Under the pieces are notes generated by a model. That model did no database searches. It worked only from the letters and a program-made list of their open reading frames with translations, and was not told where the DNA came from. Positions 10,220 through 21,029 of a DNA stretch of 64,000 bases are shown here, piece by piece. This DNA comes from Hyphodiscus hymeniophilus (taxonomy: Eukaryota > Ascomycota > Leotiomycetes > Helotiales > Hyphodiscaceae). Where the stretch lies: NCBI GenBank assembly GCA_016508695.1, contig VNKQ01000011.1, positions 1,636,500-1,700,499 of the forward strand. The letters are read 5' to 3'. Each line of letters opens with the position of its first letter. Position 1 is the first letter of the stretch. Both the position numbers and the translations under genes were made by a program.

Positions 10220-12831
10220 ATGTTGTACCTTGCAGCAGCCACCCTGGCCATCGCCTCTACTGCATTGGCTCAAAGCTCCTCGACCATCCCAAATACCTCG
10301 ACAGGTACTGCTGCTATCGCGTCAGAGGTCGCAACGGCCACTCCTCTCTCTCCCGTCACCAATGTCAAAGGCAAAGCGTTTGACCGCTTGGTCATTCTCA
10401 TGATGGAGAACATCGATTTGATTGCTGCCCAAGAGAACCGTATGCTCTCCTGTTCCAAAAACTCATGTACGAAACTGACAATCGATAGCAAATATGGCTG
10501 CAATTGGAGAGAAGGGTATAGTCCTGACGAACTACTTCGGTACAACCCATCCAGTATGTTTACTCCTATAATGAATTTTTCTTCTGTTTCTCTCGTAAGC
10601 TCCGGGAAGATGGAAGAGGATGTTCTCATTTATCGCTGCTATTGTGGAATTTCAGCCTCAGGGCTTAATTGCATCCCTAATTACTTGCCATGCTAATTTG
10701 ATTGGTTAGAGTGAACCTCAGTATTGTGCCATTCACGGTGGTGATAACTTTGGAATGGACAACGACAATTTCAATCAGATTCCTGCCAATGTTTCTACGA
10801 TTTGGGATCTGCTTGAGGACGGTGGGGTCTCGTACGGAGAGTACCAAGAAAACCTACCATATCCAGGTTTCGAGGGCTTCCAGTACCTGGATCCAGTTAC
10901 AGGGGCGAACAACTATGTTCGGAAGCACAAGTATGTTCTCATTCTGGTTTATGGTCGGTTTTCAAAGTCTCCAGACACTGACTGTATCGCAGCCCCGCCG
11001 TCTTGTACAATGCAAATGCAGCACGTTTCAACACTATCAAGAGTCTTGAGCAGTTCTATATTGATCTTGACAACAACGCGTTGCCTCAATATATGTACAT
11101 CACACCAAACATGTGTAAGTTAGGAGGGTAATTGAGCGTTGACTCCAGCTGACCTCGTGACCAGTGAACGATGCACACGATACCGGCATTGTGTATGGAG
11201 CTGATTGGCTGTTTCCTTTCCTCGAACCGCTACTTACCAACGAGAATTTCATGAACAATACTCTCCTTGTTATCAGTGAGTGAACCAACCCACCTCAAGA
11301 GGATATAGTTGACTGGTGACAGACTTTGATGAGGATGAGACGTACACGATCGGCAACCGAGTCATGACCACCCTGATCAGTGATGTTATGCCCAAGGAAT
11401 TGATCAACACCACGGATGACAACTTCTACTCCCACTACTCGGTCATTGCCACTATGGAGGCCAATTGGGGCTTGCATCATCTGGGTCGCTGGGATACATG
11501 GGCCAACGTCTTTAGCTGGGTGGCGGACAAGACTGGCGATGTCGTACGAGCACCACAGGTTAATCTTGACAATGTCTTTCTCAATCAGTCGTACCCGGGA
11601 GCCTTTGCTGCAACAAATTGGGGCCCAATGCCAGCTCCCAACATTTCTGGTGTTGTCAACGGAAGAACCATCTTCCCCGCAGTACTCGAGCAATGGGGTG
11701 ACGTGAGTTTACGAATACCTCTTATTGAACTCTGCTGATATGGAATAGCTTCAAGCTTGCTCGTACTATGACGATGCCGTTGTCCCACCTGATGGACTAA
11801 GACTTCCCAAGGTTCTTCCTGCAGAGTGCTTAACTCTAGGCCCAAAGCCTTTGTCGGGTTCCACGAGCTCAACTTCATCAAGCACGAGCTCGTCAAGCAC
11901 CAGCTCGTCAAGCTCAAGCTCATCAAGCTCAAGCTCCTCGGTTGGCAGCACCTCTGCTACCACCACATCGTCTTCGATCATCCTCTCCACCGGAGTCACC
12001 AGCGCCTCGGGATTCCCCACGTCTTCTCTATCCAGCTCAGGAGTCTTCCAGAACTCCACTTCCGCGTCGTCAACAGGTGTTGCATCATCAGCATCATCTG
12101 CATCATCGGGAGGAGTGTCCTCAAGCCTTGCTTCAACAGGTTCAACAGGCACAACAGGCATTGCATCATCAGCATCATCTGCAGCGTCCGGTGGGGTATC
12201 CTCAAGTGTGACTTCGTTCACCACCTCGACAATTTACAGCACATCCGTCTCCACGGTAATCAGCTGTGCTCCAACAGTCACCAACTGCCCAGCAAACTCC
12301 ATCTCTGTGACCACAGTAATTGTCGCAATTTCGACGACCATCTGCCCCGTTACAGCAGCAGAGGGAACTTCAACATCCGAGGTTATTCTTCCGTCTGAAT
12401 CCTCCGCTCCTGCTGTTGTAGCTCCAACTCCAAGTGTAGGGACTCAAAGTGTCGTGGCTTCAAGCGTCGTGGCTTCAAGTGTCGTGGCTTCAAGTGTCGT
12501 GGCTCCAAGTACCTCAACAGAAGTCATCGTGCCTACTGAAGCCTCAGCAACCTCAGCTGCTGGAGCAACTGTTCTCTCTTCCGAGACCCTTGCTTCCAGC
12601 GCTCCAGCCGTTGTCGCGACCGCGCCAGCGATTGAGTCCTCCGGCGCTGGAGGAGTTCTTCCTAGCAGCTCTCCAACCGGACCTCCTTCGAATGGTACAT
12701 TCTCTCTCGGAACCGGAAGCCCCATCCCTGCTCCTACCACAACTGCTGTTGACTTTACTGGCGCTGCCTCGTCCGCAGGTGTGAACATGGCTGTGGCATT
12801 TATTGGCGCTCTGGCTATGTTCTGGCTTTAA
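10220..12831 (+). CDS. secreted GPI-type acid phosphatase (phosphoesterase family)
   Basis: Seven exons: 10220-10439, 10489-10553, 10710-10930, 10993-11114, 11165-11275, 11323-11702 and 11749-12831, 733 residues. It belongs to the phosphoesterase family (PF04185) that includes fungal phosphate-repressible acid phosphatases and phospholipase C. It probably releases phosphate outside the cell. Visible are a signal peptide (1-18), the N-terminal active-site segment FDRLVILMMEN (54-64), THPSEPQY (93-100), GGDNFGMDND, and NFDEDET after the fifth junction. From about residue 407 a Ser/Thr/Ala-rich, presumably O-glycosylated tail of about 325 residues follows, with VVASS repeats near 607-625. It ends in a hydrophobic GPI-type signal (NMAVAFIGALAMFWL). 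The second intron (156 nt) is longer than the others (46-62 nt). Confidence 0.9.
11866..12206 (+). repeat. Ser-codon low-complexity repeats in phosphatase tail
   Basis: Imperfect tandem repeats of AGCTCATCA/AGCTCGTCA-like and CATCATCAG-like units encode poly-Ser and SSASSASS blocks. The reverse strand and other frames are also open here, producing long spurious frames. Confidence 0.85.
12451..12507 (+). repeat. 15-nt repeat encoding VVASS
   Basis: About four tandem copies of a 15-base unit (GTCGTGGCTTCAAGT) in the phosphatase tail, differing by single bases. A good candidate for copy-number polymorphism. Confidence 0.9.
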
Positions 12832-13393
12832 GCACTCGAACTCCACCGCAACTTAATATACCATTAATTCTAGTACTAAAAGTTGACATCAAGAGAAGCT
12901 TTCTCATATGCTCTGTGTTCGTGTGAGGTTAAGACAACGTTCAAGAGAACGGATCTTGGCAGACATAAATCTGTTGAGCAAAATCCAAGCTGTTATTATT
13001 CTCGTCGTTGATGCAAGCGCTCTAGAGTCTTATGTCCAGGAGTCCATACTGTCAAAGTTGACGAGAAAGCCGTAGGCTTTTGGTTCTTGTATTTACACCC
13101 AGGCAAATCCGGCTCTCCATCCCCAACTTGATCCTCGGAATCATCAGGCAGGGACTTTACTTGACTGGGAGGCTCCGGCTTGGGTATTCCAATGCTGAGG
13201 AACAGCCCACAAGAAATGAGATGATGGCTTATTACCAACTTGTTGATCTGCAGTAGCAAAGATTTCGAATGCTATGATTCTCTAGGCAGTGAATGCATTA
13301 ACCAAAGCCAAGTATATGTTATCAACGAAATGGACAGCACTAAATTGAAAAACGGTAAGCCCCAAACCTCTTCCAAGCTGGATTCGGCATCTC
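12832..13393. other. convergent intergenic region
   Basis: About 560 bases between convergent genes. An 87-codon frame at 12996-13259 (-) has no features I recognise. Presumably 3' untranslated sequence of both neighbours. Confidence 0.4.
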
Positions 13394-14755
13394 TTAGAAA
13401 CAGACTTTCAAGCACCCCTCTTTGACAACGAGAACATCTTCAACACGTCTTGCCCGCTCCCATTCTCCCTTCCAACCCAGGAGTCGGGCATCCGATCTCA
13501 CTGCGCAAGAGAACACGGTACTCCAACCTCGGACCCCGGCATCATAGAACGCAGTCGAAGCAGCAGCCTCTCTGCTCCCAGACTTCTTCAGCATAAACAT
13601 ACCCACCCCGTTCCCCTGCGAGGATCTCACGCCCTGAGCCTCGGTCCGGATGATAGAGAGATAGACCCAGCCGATTTCATCGAAGAGTTCCCTCCGTGCG
13701 CTGTCGCACAGTGAACACCCCCATTTGCGCCTAGCGAAAGGAGGGACGGAGCCCTTGGCCGACATTTCGTCGTTCGCTGAAGCTTCGTCTTCCACTACTC
13801 TCTCGCTCGCGTTCTCGTCATCTTGAGTCTCCTCCTTATCATCTTGAGCCTCCTCCTTTCTCTCCCCTCCAGATGCCGAGGACAGAGTTGAATCCGGAGT
13901 CACGACCTGCCCTGGGTGCAGATCCTCGCACTGTCCCCACCCACCCGCATCGACAGCCTCTTCGATGTCATCGTACAGCGTCAAGACCTCTCCGATAGCA
14001 ATGCACGGCGTATCCAGCCCTGCCGGGCTCGGCTCCTCGATCGGAGCCAGCTCTCTCAGTCCCTCTCTCCTCATCAGAGCCAGCTCGCTCGCGTGCGGCA
14101 TTGAGTACCAACGCTCCTCGCTCTGGGCCAATAGCCAAGAGTACCTATGCAGGTCGTGGATGGTGGACGTCGCGTTGACGGCATAGCACCGTCTGCTGAA
14201 GGGGTGGAGGAGGGCGTATTTGTCGTACAGGAAGTACGTCTCGTCACAGTATTTCCGCGGGAAGAGCTCCTCGTACGACTTCACGAGAGGGAGGCGCTCG
14301 ACGGGAGGCGGTCGGACCGGGATGGGCTTCGGGGACGGTGGAGGGGCTGGTCTGTGGCGGACTATATTCACGCCTTTCCCTGGCGCGTTCCGCCCGAAGA
14401 TTGATACTGGGAGGGGCAGGTCGGGAGAGTTGGAGCAGAGGTCTTGGATGGCCTGCATGATGTATTCTGGATCCCTATAGAGAGGGACTTGTGCTTTGTC
14501 GTCGGGAGAGCTGGGACGAGGCTGGACCTCGACCTCGGGCTTTGAGGCCGTATCTTGGGAAGACGGGGGGTCGAGAACCGCCTCGGGGATCTGGTTGTCG
14601 GAGGCATCATTCACAAGCGGAGCACGAGTGTTATCGCTGAGGGTTTCTTCCATGGGAAAACGATGGATACAGCAAAGAGGTTGGTACCGGGAGGATCTTT
14701 CAGCTTCAGCTTCTGCCTTCTGGTGGGATGCGGGGATGCAACGGCCACTTGCCAA
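13394..14755 (-). CDS. hypothetical proline- and acidic-rich protein
   Basis: Single frame of 453 codons. The better start may be Met35 (14653, MEETLSDNTRAP), giving 419 residues, because the first 34 residues look like leader sequence. No family recognised. A Pro-rich stretch (RPAPPPSPKPIPVRPPP, near 135-150) precedes a conserved-looking segment with many aromatic residues (SYEELFPRKYCDETYFLYDKY). Then comes a charged low-complexity section (about 300-335: EEAQDDKEETQDDEN) and a C-terminal part with KWGCSLCDSARRELFDEIGWVYLSII. No signal peptide or membrane span. The composition is protein-like throughout, so I regard it as real but of unknown function. Confidence 0.6.
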   Translation of the reverse strand: MASGRCIPASHQKAEAEAERSSRYQPLCCIHRFPMEETLSDNTRAPLVNDASDNQIPEAVLDPPSSQDTASKPEVEVQPRPSSPDDKAQVPLYRDPEYIMQAIQDLCSNSPDLPLPVSIFGRNAPGKGVNIVRHRPAPPPSPKPIPVRPPPVERLPLVKSYEELFPRKYCDETYFLYDKYALLHPFSRRCYAVNATSTIHDLHRYSWLLAQSEERWYSMPHASELALMRREGLRELAPIEEPSPAGLDTPCIAIGEVLTLYDDIEEAVDAGGWGQCEDLHPGQVVTPDSTLSSASGGERKEEAQDDKEETQDDENASERVVEDEASANDEMSAKGSVPPFARRKWGCSLCDSARRELFDEIGWVYLSIIRTEAQGVRSSQGNGVGMFMLKKSGSREAAASTAFYDAGVRGWSTVFSCAVRSDARLLGWKGEWERARRVEDVLVVKEGCLKVCF

Positions 14756-16214
14756 TTGGCTTATTTCGACAGGCCTCAGCTGGACGTCGGCCTTGGCAAG
14801 AACTTCCCCAAACTCCCATCCACGTTCCAGTAATTCCGGAGAACCTACTATAGAATAGGTATAAGTAAGTCATTTGATAACTCGAGGGTCAGCGGTGGAT
14901 TGCCATAACGATAGCCACCTGTGATGACCTTGTATAGAGACTTCCTGTTTTCGTATGATCGCATCGCTGGTCGAACGCTTCGAGGCTTTTGAACACCCCG
15001 CTGAGAACGTGCTGAAGATTTTATCAGAGACTCCTCTTGAGCACAAAACCCTTCAAGCTTCGAGCTCTAGTCATATAACACACGCACCCCAGGAACGCAA
15101 GTGGGGAGGTCTAGCTCTGCGGCGACTTCCAAGTTCAACTACAGTCCAGCTATGTAGAAGCATGGCTTCGTATTATCGTCTGCGCTATTTCATTCTAGAT
15201 CTTTATGCTTTTCTCTATTTGCAAATCGCATGTCTGGGGGTTTGGCTGTAGAGCCATAGTCGGTCTGACGATTGAGATAACTCACTCCCTCGCAAAACTC
15301 GCATTGTGCTGAGAATAGCCGCCAAACCATACCTCAACCTTTCCGTAAATCTTGGATCCAATGATCGCTTTTTGGGTATTAGGTGGGCGTCGGCGTCCTC
15401 GTTACTGCTACAAGCTCGATATCGCTATCCGGGCGTGTTCGCGCTTCTTCCTCCCATCTCGACACTCGAGGCGTCTTTTCCTCATCTCCTCTCAGGGGTG
15501 CAGCAAGTACTACGTCCCAAGTACAAAGATTGTGCCGGGAATCGTGACGACCCAGTAGATCCACAAGGTTTACGAGACTTGCAGGCCTCTCTTTGAGTTT
15601 GCATCGAAAAGGCCGCTGATGCTTCAAACTGCTTGGGGAAGCTTTAGTGAATGAGCGGTATCTTGTATAGAGTAACATACCGCAGCTGTGGTGCCTAGGA
15701 GAAAGTCATTGTCGTTATAGATATCGCTCTCATAGCCCGGCTGTCCTCTATCGTGGCTAATGCAATTTTCCGAGAGGATATGGTCAGTTTCAGGGTCCTG
15801 TTGATTTCTTACAGCTGCGGTAAGTCGTATAATGGTATATTGTTAAATAGTAGAGCTTTAATCGAAGGGTCTTTCAACTTACAACCCAGGAAAGTCACCG
15901 CCAAACCTGGTACAGTCACTGGCGGCTGAAAAGGTCGAAACGTTGATTGGGTGATAAGTTGATTGTTTTAAGTGGTCCTCGAAGGATTGTCTTCTAATCT
16001 AGCTAGGAGGTACGAGTAAGGGGTAACCTCTTCTGGTTATCGCTCACCACCTTATCCCAAACCCCTCCTTTACACCGCCACGCTAGCACAGATCCTTCTG
16101 TACGCTTACGAAGTATATAAGCACTACATATTACTTCTAGTTTCCCAAGAGCTTAAGGACGCGACTTTGGTCGTCTCTATATACATCGTCTCTTCAGTCA
16201 TTTGCCTTGAAAAA
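14756..16214. other. intergenic region upstream of SDR gene
   Basis: About 1.46 kb with only short overlapping frames (for example 14955-15251 and 15306-15596 on +) that I judge non-coding. The only site I would mark is the TATA-like element before the SDR gene. Confidence 0.4.
16114..16119 (+). promoter_or_regulatory. TATA-like box of SDR gene
   Basis: TATATAA-type sequence about 100 bases before the SDR ATG at 16215. This spacing is reasonable for a fungal core promoter. Confidence 0.45.
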
Positions 16215-17156
16215 ATGAGCGAAACAAAAAGCTCAGCTAGAACTGCTCTCGTCACCGGTGCTGGTAAGCTATTTAAACACCATCAGCTCGAGTATATATA
16301 TTCGGCTCCTAATCTGGCGCTTCAGCATCTGGATTCGGCTATGCAGTTTCAAAGTCACTCCTTTCTGATGGCTGGAACGTAGTCGGGGTGGATTGGGATG
16401 AGAGTAGTGCTCAGGAAGCAATGAAGGGTCTGGATGGGTTTACAATATACACGGCCGACGCGAGTAATTACGCAGAGCTTGCCTCCGCCTTCGCAGAGAC
16501 TTGGCAGCGTTACCACCGGCTCGACTTTGGTACGCCTCTTCCTTGATATTAGAGGTACTCTTGCTGATTGAATGGTAGTCTTCTCGAATGCAGGAGTAGT
16601 CTCGCGTGGATCTTTTTATGAGGAGCAGGAAGAGAACGCAACCACGAGCAGCGGCTTGCCGATCCCATCGTGTCCCGAGGATGCCATTCGCACCTCCTCA
16701 GTGAATCTTAACGGTGCCATCTTTACCGCCTACCTTGCCCTTCACTACATGCGCAAGTCTGGTGGAGGTGGCTCTCTACTATTTACTGCTTCGTCGGCTG
16801 CTTTGATTCCGGCATCAGCAGTCCCGGCATATGGAGGATCTAAAGCTGGAGTTGTACAGTTCTCGCGGTGTATCGCTAACTCATACCTGAAGAGGGGTGT
16901 CCGGGTCAACTGTTTATGCCCTGGATTCAGCTTCACCAACATCGCTGGACCCGGGTTCTTCGAGGCATTCCCCGAGGAACACCTAATGCCCATCGAGCTA
17001 TATGTTAAACATGCGCGTGATCTGATTGCGGATGATACCGCTAACGGAAGGGTAATTGAGATCAGCGGGAAGGAGCATTTTCTCCATGAGGTCCCAGGTC
17101 CTTCAAACGATAGTATGAGGGCGATCTTGAAAATTGTAGATAGCGATACTTTTTGA
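16215..17156 (+). CDS. short-chain dehydrogenase/reductase
   Basis: Exons 16215-16263, 16326-16529 and 16579-17156 (introns 62 and 49 nt) give 276 residues. Classical SDR: NAD(P)-dependent oxidation or reduction of an alcohol/carbonyl. Visible are the nucleotide-binding TGAASGFG (14-21), SNAG (87-90), catalytic Ser about 156 and YGGSK (Tyr169, Lys173). VDWDESS after the second beta strand has Asp in the usual NAD-preferring position, so NAD(H) is inferred. The C-terminal half (GVRVNCLCPGFSFTNIAGPGFF) is typical. The substrate is unknown; 15-hydroxyprostaglandin-dehydrogenase-like members share this layout. It is convergent with a Zn2Cys6 regulator that might control it. Confidence 0.9.
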
Positions 17157-17761
17157 TATCCCTCCTCATTCGATACTTATCAAACATATTCTCAAGATTC
17201 CTCCACTCGCTACTTCAAAGTTTAATACCTCGTGACGTAGGTAAAAGATTCATTCGCTCCTGATAAATCTTCCATTTAGAGCTTGCAGCAATAAATCAAC
17301 GGTTTTTTCCGCTTCATTAAATCATTGCAATGACATGGATATCAAGATTAAGGAACGGAAAGATAGCTCACCTGCCTGAAAGTCGTGATTATACAATCGA
17401 GCAGTCTTTTGATAATTCATTGGAGAGTTTGTTTACATCTGGTAGGAGTAGTCGGAGGTAACGAACGACGGTATGGGGATTGGGAAAACGTATCACAGCC
17501 AAATGGATTTTTAGAATTTTTCTTTGGTGCATGTATAGGACAGAGAAGAGGAGCTAGAGAATATATTGGAGTGTCTCTGCGAATCCAGGAGAAAGTGAAC
17601 CTGAAAGAGATTTCATGAATCAAGGTATCTGCGAGAATCTGAGCTCAACAACAGGTAGTCTGGCATCAGAACGGCGAAAGATGCCGCAAGCTGGCGTTCC
17701 TTCGGACTCATCGTTGACTGTGAAGCAAGCGGTCTGTCCACACAAAAGATTTGCGCAAATT
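17157..17761. other. convergent intergenic region, SDR / regulator
   Basis: About 600 bases. If the last regulator intron were retained, the minus-strand frame would stay open to 17613. Otherwise nothing recognisable. Confidence 0.4.
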
Positions 17762-20185
17762 CTAGTACCGATCTGTCAGTCCTATCTCCAAAACGAGAGC
17801 AGAAGAAAGAGGAAACGCACTTACCGATTAACAGAGACGCAATATTCCAATACCTACCGAAATGCTCTAAACATAGCATTATCATCTCAGAGTTCATACC
17901 CTTGGTCTTTCTACCGCTATCCAGATCTCCAAAGTTGCTGTTGATGATGCTTTGTGTGAGGTTGAGGCTGTAAGGGCCTAGTAGCGATGAGGTGATGAAT
18001 GGAGATGCAAGAGAAATGTGTTCTGGGGAGAAGGATCTGATCGCATTGAGGCTCTCCGCGACGTAGCGCTGGCAATGGTGCACCATGCTTGTGTTCGAAA
18101 GGTTGTTACCATCTGTGTCTCGGTTGGGCGGGGCCTCGTTGATTGCGTTTCGAGACGAGCGTGAATTCGGGGCGTACATTAAAATGGCGGATTGGATTCT
18201 GGCTCTGAAGTTAAGGATACAATTAGTCACAAAACAGTTCTTCGGTGAAAAGTGAGAAATACATACTCTTGAAGTGTCAACACCGTTGATATTATCCAAT
18301 TACTCTTCCTAGAGTTTTCCCGATCGAAAAGCAACGATCCAGGGCTGACATGAAATCGCGCAGGCAATACAAGAGCAAAGCAGGCAAGAGCAGTCTCAAT
18401 ATCCTGGTTCCTGCTCAAAGATGAGGTAGAACTTTGAGCCGCTTCATGAGTGACCCGCATGAGAGCCTTGCTCACAATGAACCAGGCCCTTTCATCCTGA
18501 TTCTCGCAATTTTTAAGACTACCCCACATTGTAGCGGCCTCGGCACCAAGGGGTGCAGATTGAACCATCATGTTTTCGAACCAAGCCTCGTCTGATACAG
18601 GAAGTAGGACGTGCATACGCTTCTGATCAACATTGTAAGGGCGGCACGACAGCGTGGAGGCAAATGTGTCAATCTCCCAGATAGACCACCAGACCCTGCG
18701 TTTTTCTTCCCGCTCTGTCCAATTTTCACCCGAGAGGTGGACTTGTGAAGCACTGCTGTATATGAGGTCTTTGTCGACATCATGGAGACCAAGATCATAG
18801 GCTAGACGTGAGCATACGCCAGCCATAACCCAGGCTCGAGTGCAAGGAGAGCAAGTGAAGAGGTAAAAGGTATGTAGAACACAACCTTGGAGGTACTCCA
18901 AGCGTGGGGTGTCGAGCTCCCTTTCACATCGTGCTTTTTCGTACAGGGCTCTTGATTCTATTGCGAAACTATCTCCTCGTTGTTTTGGTGGAACGTTCCA
19001 GATGTCTTCCTTGGTGGAAAAGCGAGCTGAGAGTGCGAACATACTGGTTAGGAGGAAAGCGGATTCGAGTGAAAGTACCTTGTAGGGGTGAGTGGGATCC
19101 GCGTCCTGTTTGACATAGCGAGCGTAGAAGTTTGGTCGGTGGAAGATTGCAATGTTGCATTGAACTTTGTCGAAAAACAGGTCAATTCTGGTCGTTGTGT
19201 CAGAGATAAGAAACTTTATAGTAGGGGATGCGGCTAACAAATGGTTGGAGACTGCCGCTGAAACTGAAAGAGAAAAGGAACTTTGTCCTGATGTACTTGA
19301 TGCACTTTGAGCAAGCTCAAATTGCCCTCCCTGTCGCTGCAGATTGTTTTGTAGTCTACTTTGCTGGTCGGGGCCCGTGGAAGGAATATCATATAAGAAA
19401 TCATTTGGACTTCCAAACATCGCACTTCCAGACATCTGAATGTTTAAAGACTCTGAAATAGAGCCGAGTCTAAAATCGGTGGACCACATCCCAGGAAAAG
19501 ATTCATCGCTTGCTGTTTCTGGGAGAGTTTCGTGGTGGTCTGCCAGGGGCAGAGTTGAATTCGTGATTTCTCCTGAACCATTGAGGCGGGTGTCAACATC
19601 ACCTCCTATTTGCTGCGACAACGACGAGTCCGCGTCAGACTTGGATGAGTTGATAGCTGGAACAGCTGCTTCATTCGTACGATGAGGACCTCGAACAGAG
19701 AGCAAATGCTGCAGAGTATTCTCATCCAGATTTTCAAGTAAGCGATCTTATGAGATGAAGAGTCATATTAATAAGAACTCTTCCTCGGGCTCTGAGTAAG
19801 TGAATCATACCGATATCGCGGATCCTATTCTGGGAATCTGATCTCGATTTGCCTACTTTGTTCTTAAACACGGGCTTCTTCCTCTTCGTCGGGAAGACGC
19901 AAGATATTTCTGATTTAGTGCAACCGGAGCAGGCAGGCTTTCTCATGTCACCTTAAAAGCAGAAGCATAAGTCAGCAATGAATCTCAGAAATCCATTCTA
20001 GACTTGTAGTGGTCACTCACACTTCGTCTTTTTCCTGTTTGAAAATCAGCATGTTTACAGAGATTCCTTAGTCGTCTGGTCTTGAACAGGTACCTTTTGC
20101 ATTGTTCGCAGGCACGAGGCGCATGTCCTATCGAAACAGGGACAACTTGTAGTTCTCCCGGTATGTTCTGGGTCAGTACTTCCAT
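17762..20185 (-). CDS. Zn2Cys6 transcription factor (Fungal_trans type)
   Basis: Six exons: 20185-20094, 20034-20021, 19951-19811, 19746-18267, 18204-17825 and 17772-17762, 705 residues. The zinc cluster (Cys26, 29, 36, 43, 46, 53; CX2CX6CX6CX2CX6C) is spread over three exons, the middle one only 14 nt long. The mid region (IDLFFDKVQCNIAIFHRPNF, RRVWWSIWEIDTFASTLSCRP) matches the fungal-specific transcription factor domain (PF04082). The C-terminus ends NIASLLIDRY. If the final 52-nt intron is retained the protein gains a different, longer tail ending at 17613. Nuclear regulator; the neighbouring SDR is a possible target by position only. Confidence 0.85.
20021..20034 (-). other. 14-nt micro-exon inside zinc cluster
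   Basis: Minus-strand GAAAAAGACGAAGT, flanked by a CAG acceptor (upstream 59-nt intron 20093-20035) and a GTGAGT donor (downstream 69-nt intron 20020-19952, acceptor TTTTAAG). It encodes Lys-Lys-Thr-Lys plus partial codons. Including it gives exact Zn2Cys6 spacing. Confidence 0.8.
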
Positions 20186-21029
20186 GGCTCGCAGCAAGCA
20201 ACCTTTTCGTGGTCATCAGAACTCATGAGAAGCCTACTTGGTGATCTGCGCGTCTGCAGAATTGGGAATCGAGCTTGATACAGCTCTTGTCGTTAGAGTG
20301 TATTTTACAGAAATTGCCAAAGCTGGGGTTAGGAATCGTAGTGGATTGACAGAATCTGCACAACGGCATACTCGAGTAGAGGCACATAACGGCGTGCTGT
20401 GTCGTCGAAGTAGGGGGTGTCGAGTGGGGCATTTTGCGGGGTACTGTGGAGGATGGATTTGGGATCACGTGCTGAGCGATACCAATAAGGGTTAGCTCCT
20501 AGCTAGAAAGAGCTCCTTCCCTCGAGGGAATCTTAGAAGAAATCAACTTGCCACTCAATAGACAATCAGACCTTTCAGTACTCGCTCTCTCCGTATACTT
20601 TAAGCATTGCCGAGAATCCGAAAGACTACCTTAAGTAATAATGGGACCAATACGCCACTGTAGAGGTCTAATTACCTAATCTTTGGATGTATTTCATGAT
20701 TGTACATATGCTTTGGTGTGTAGTCATTACCCAGCATGAAAGAAAATTCGGGGTATAATTGTATAATTACAACATGAGTTTACCGATTTCTGGCATGCCT
20801 CGCACAAGTACAATGATCTAAAGACTATGGAGGCTTGCAATATCTTTTTGAAATACTTATTGAGGTTGTATCTCTTCGAAGACTCTTCGCTTTAGAAACT
20901 CATTTTATGTGTGAATTAGCTTGTCAGATTCCCAGTTGTTTACAACACGAGTTGGAGAAGTTGCGACTTCAATCACTTCGATGGACTTCCTTCAATACTT
21001 ATTTTTCAATGACAGTTGAGACGTTTAGA
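20186..21029. other. intergenic region
   Basis: About 840 bases between the regulator start and the 3' end of the hydrolase gene. It contains a CACGTG at 20466-20471. An 81-codon minus frame (20223-20468) lies just upstream of the regulator start, but I found no reason to join it. Confidence 0.4.

Noticed and set aside
10105..10383. 92-codon plus-strand frame treated as a separate gene
   Set aside because: No family features, and it overlaps the phosphatase start in another frame. Kept only as a possible upstream ORF.
11766..12224. Long minus-strand frame opposite the phosphatase tail (152 codons, acidic repeats)
   Set aside because: It is the mirror of Ser-codon repeats in a well-supported plus-strand exon; repetitive DNA keeps several frames open.
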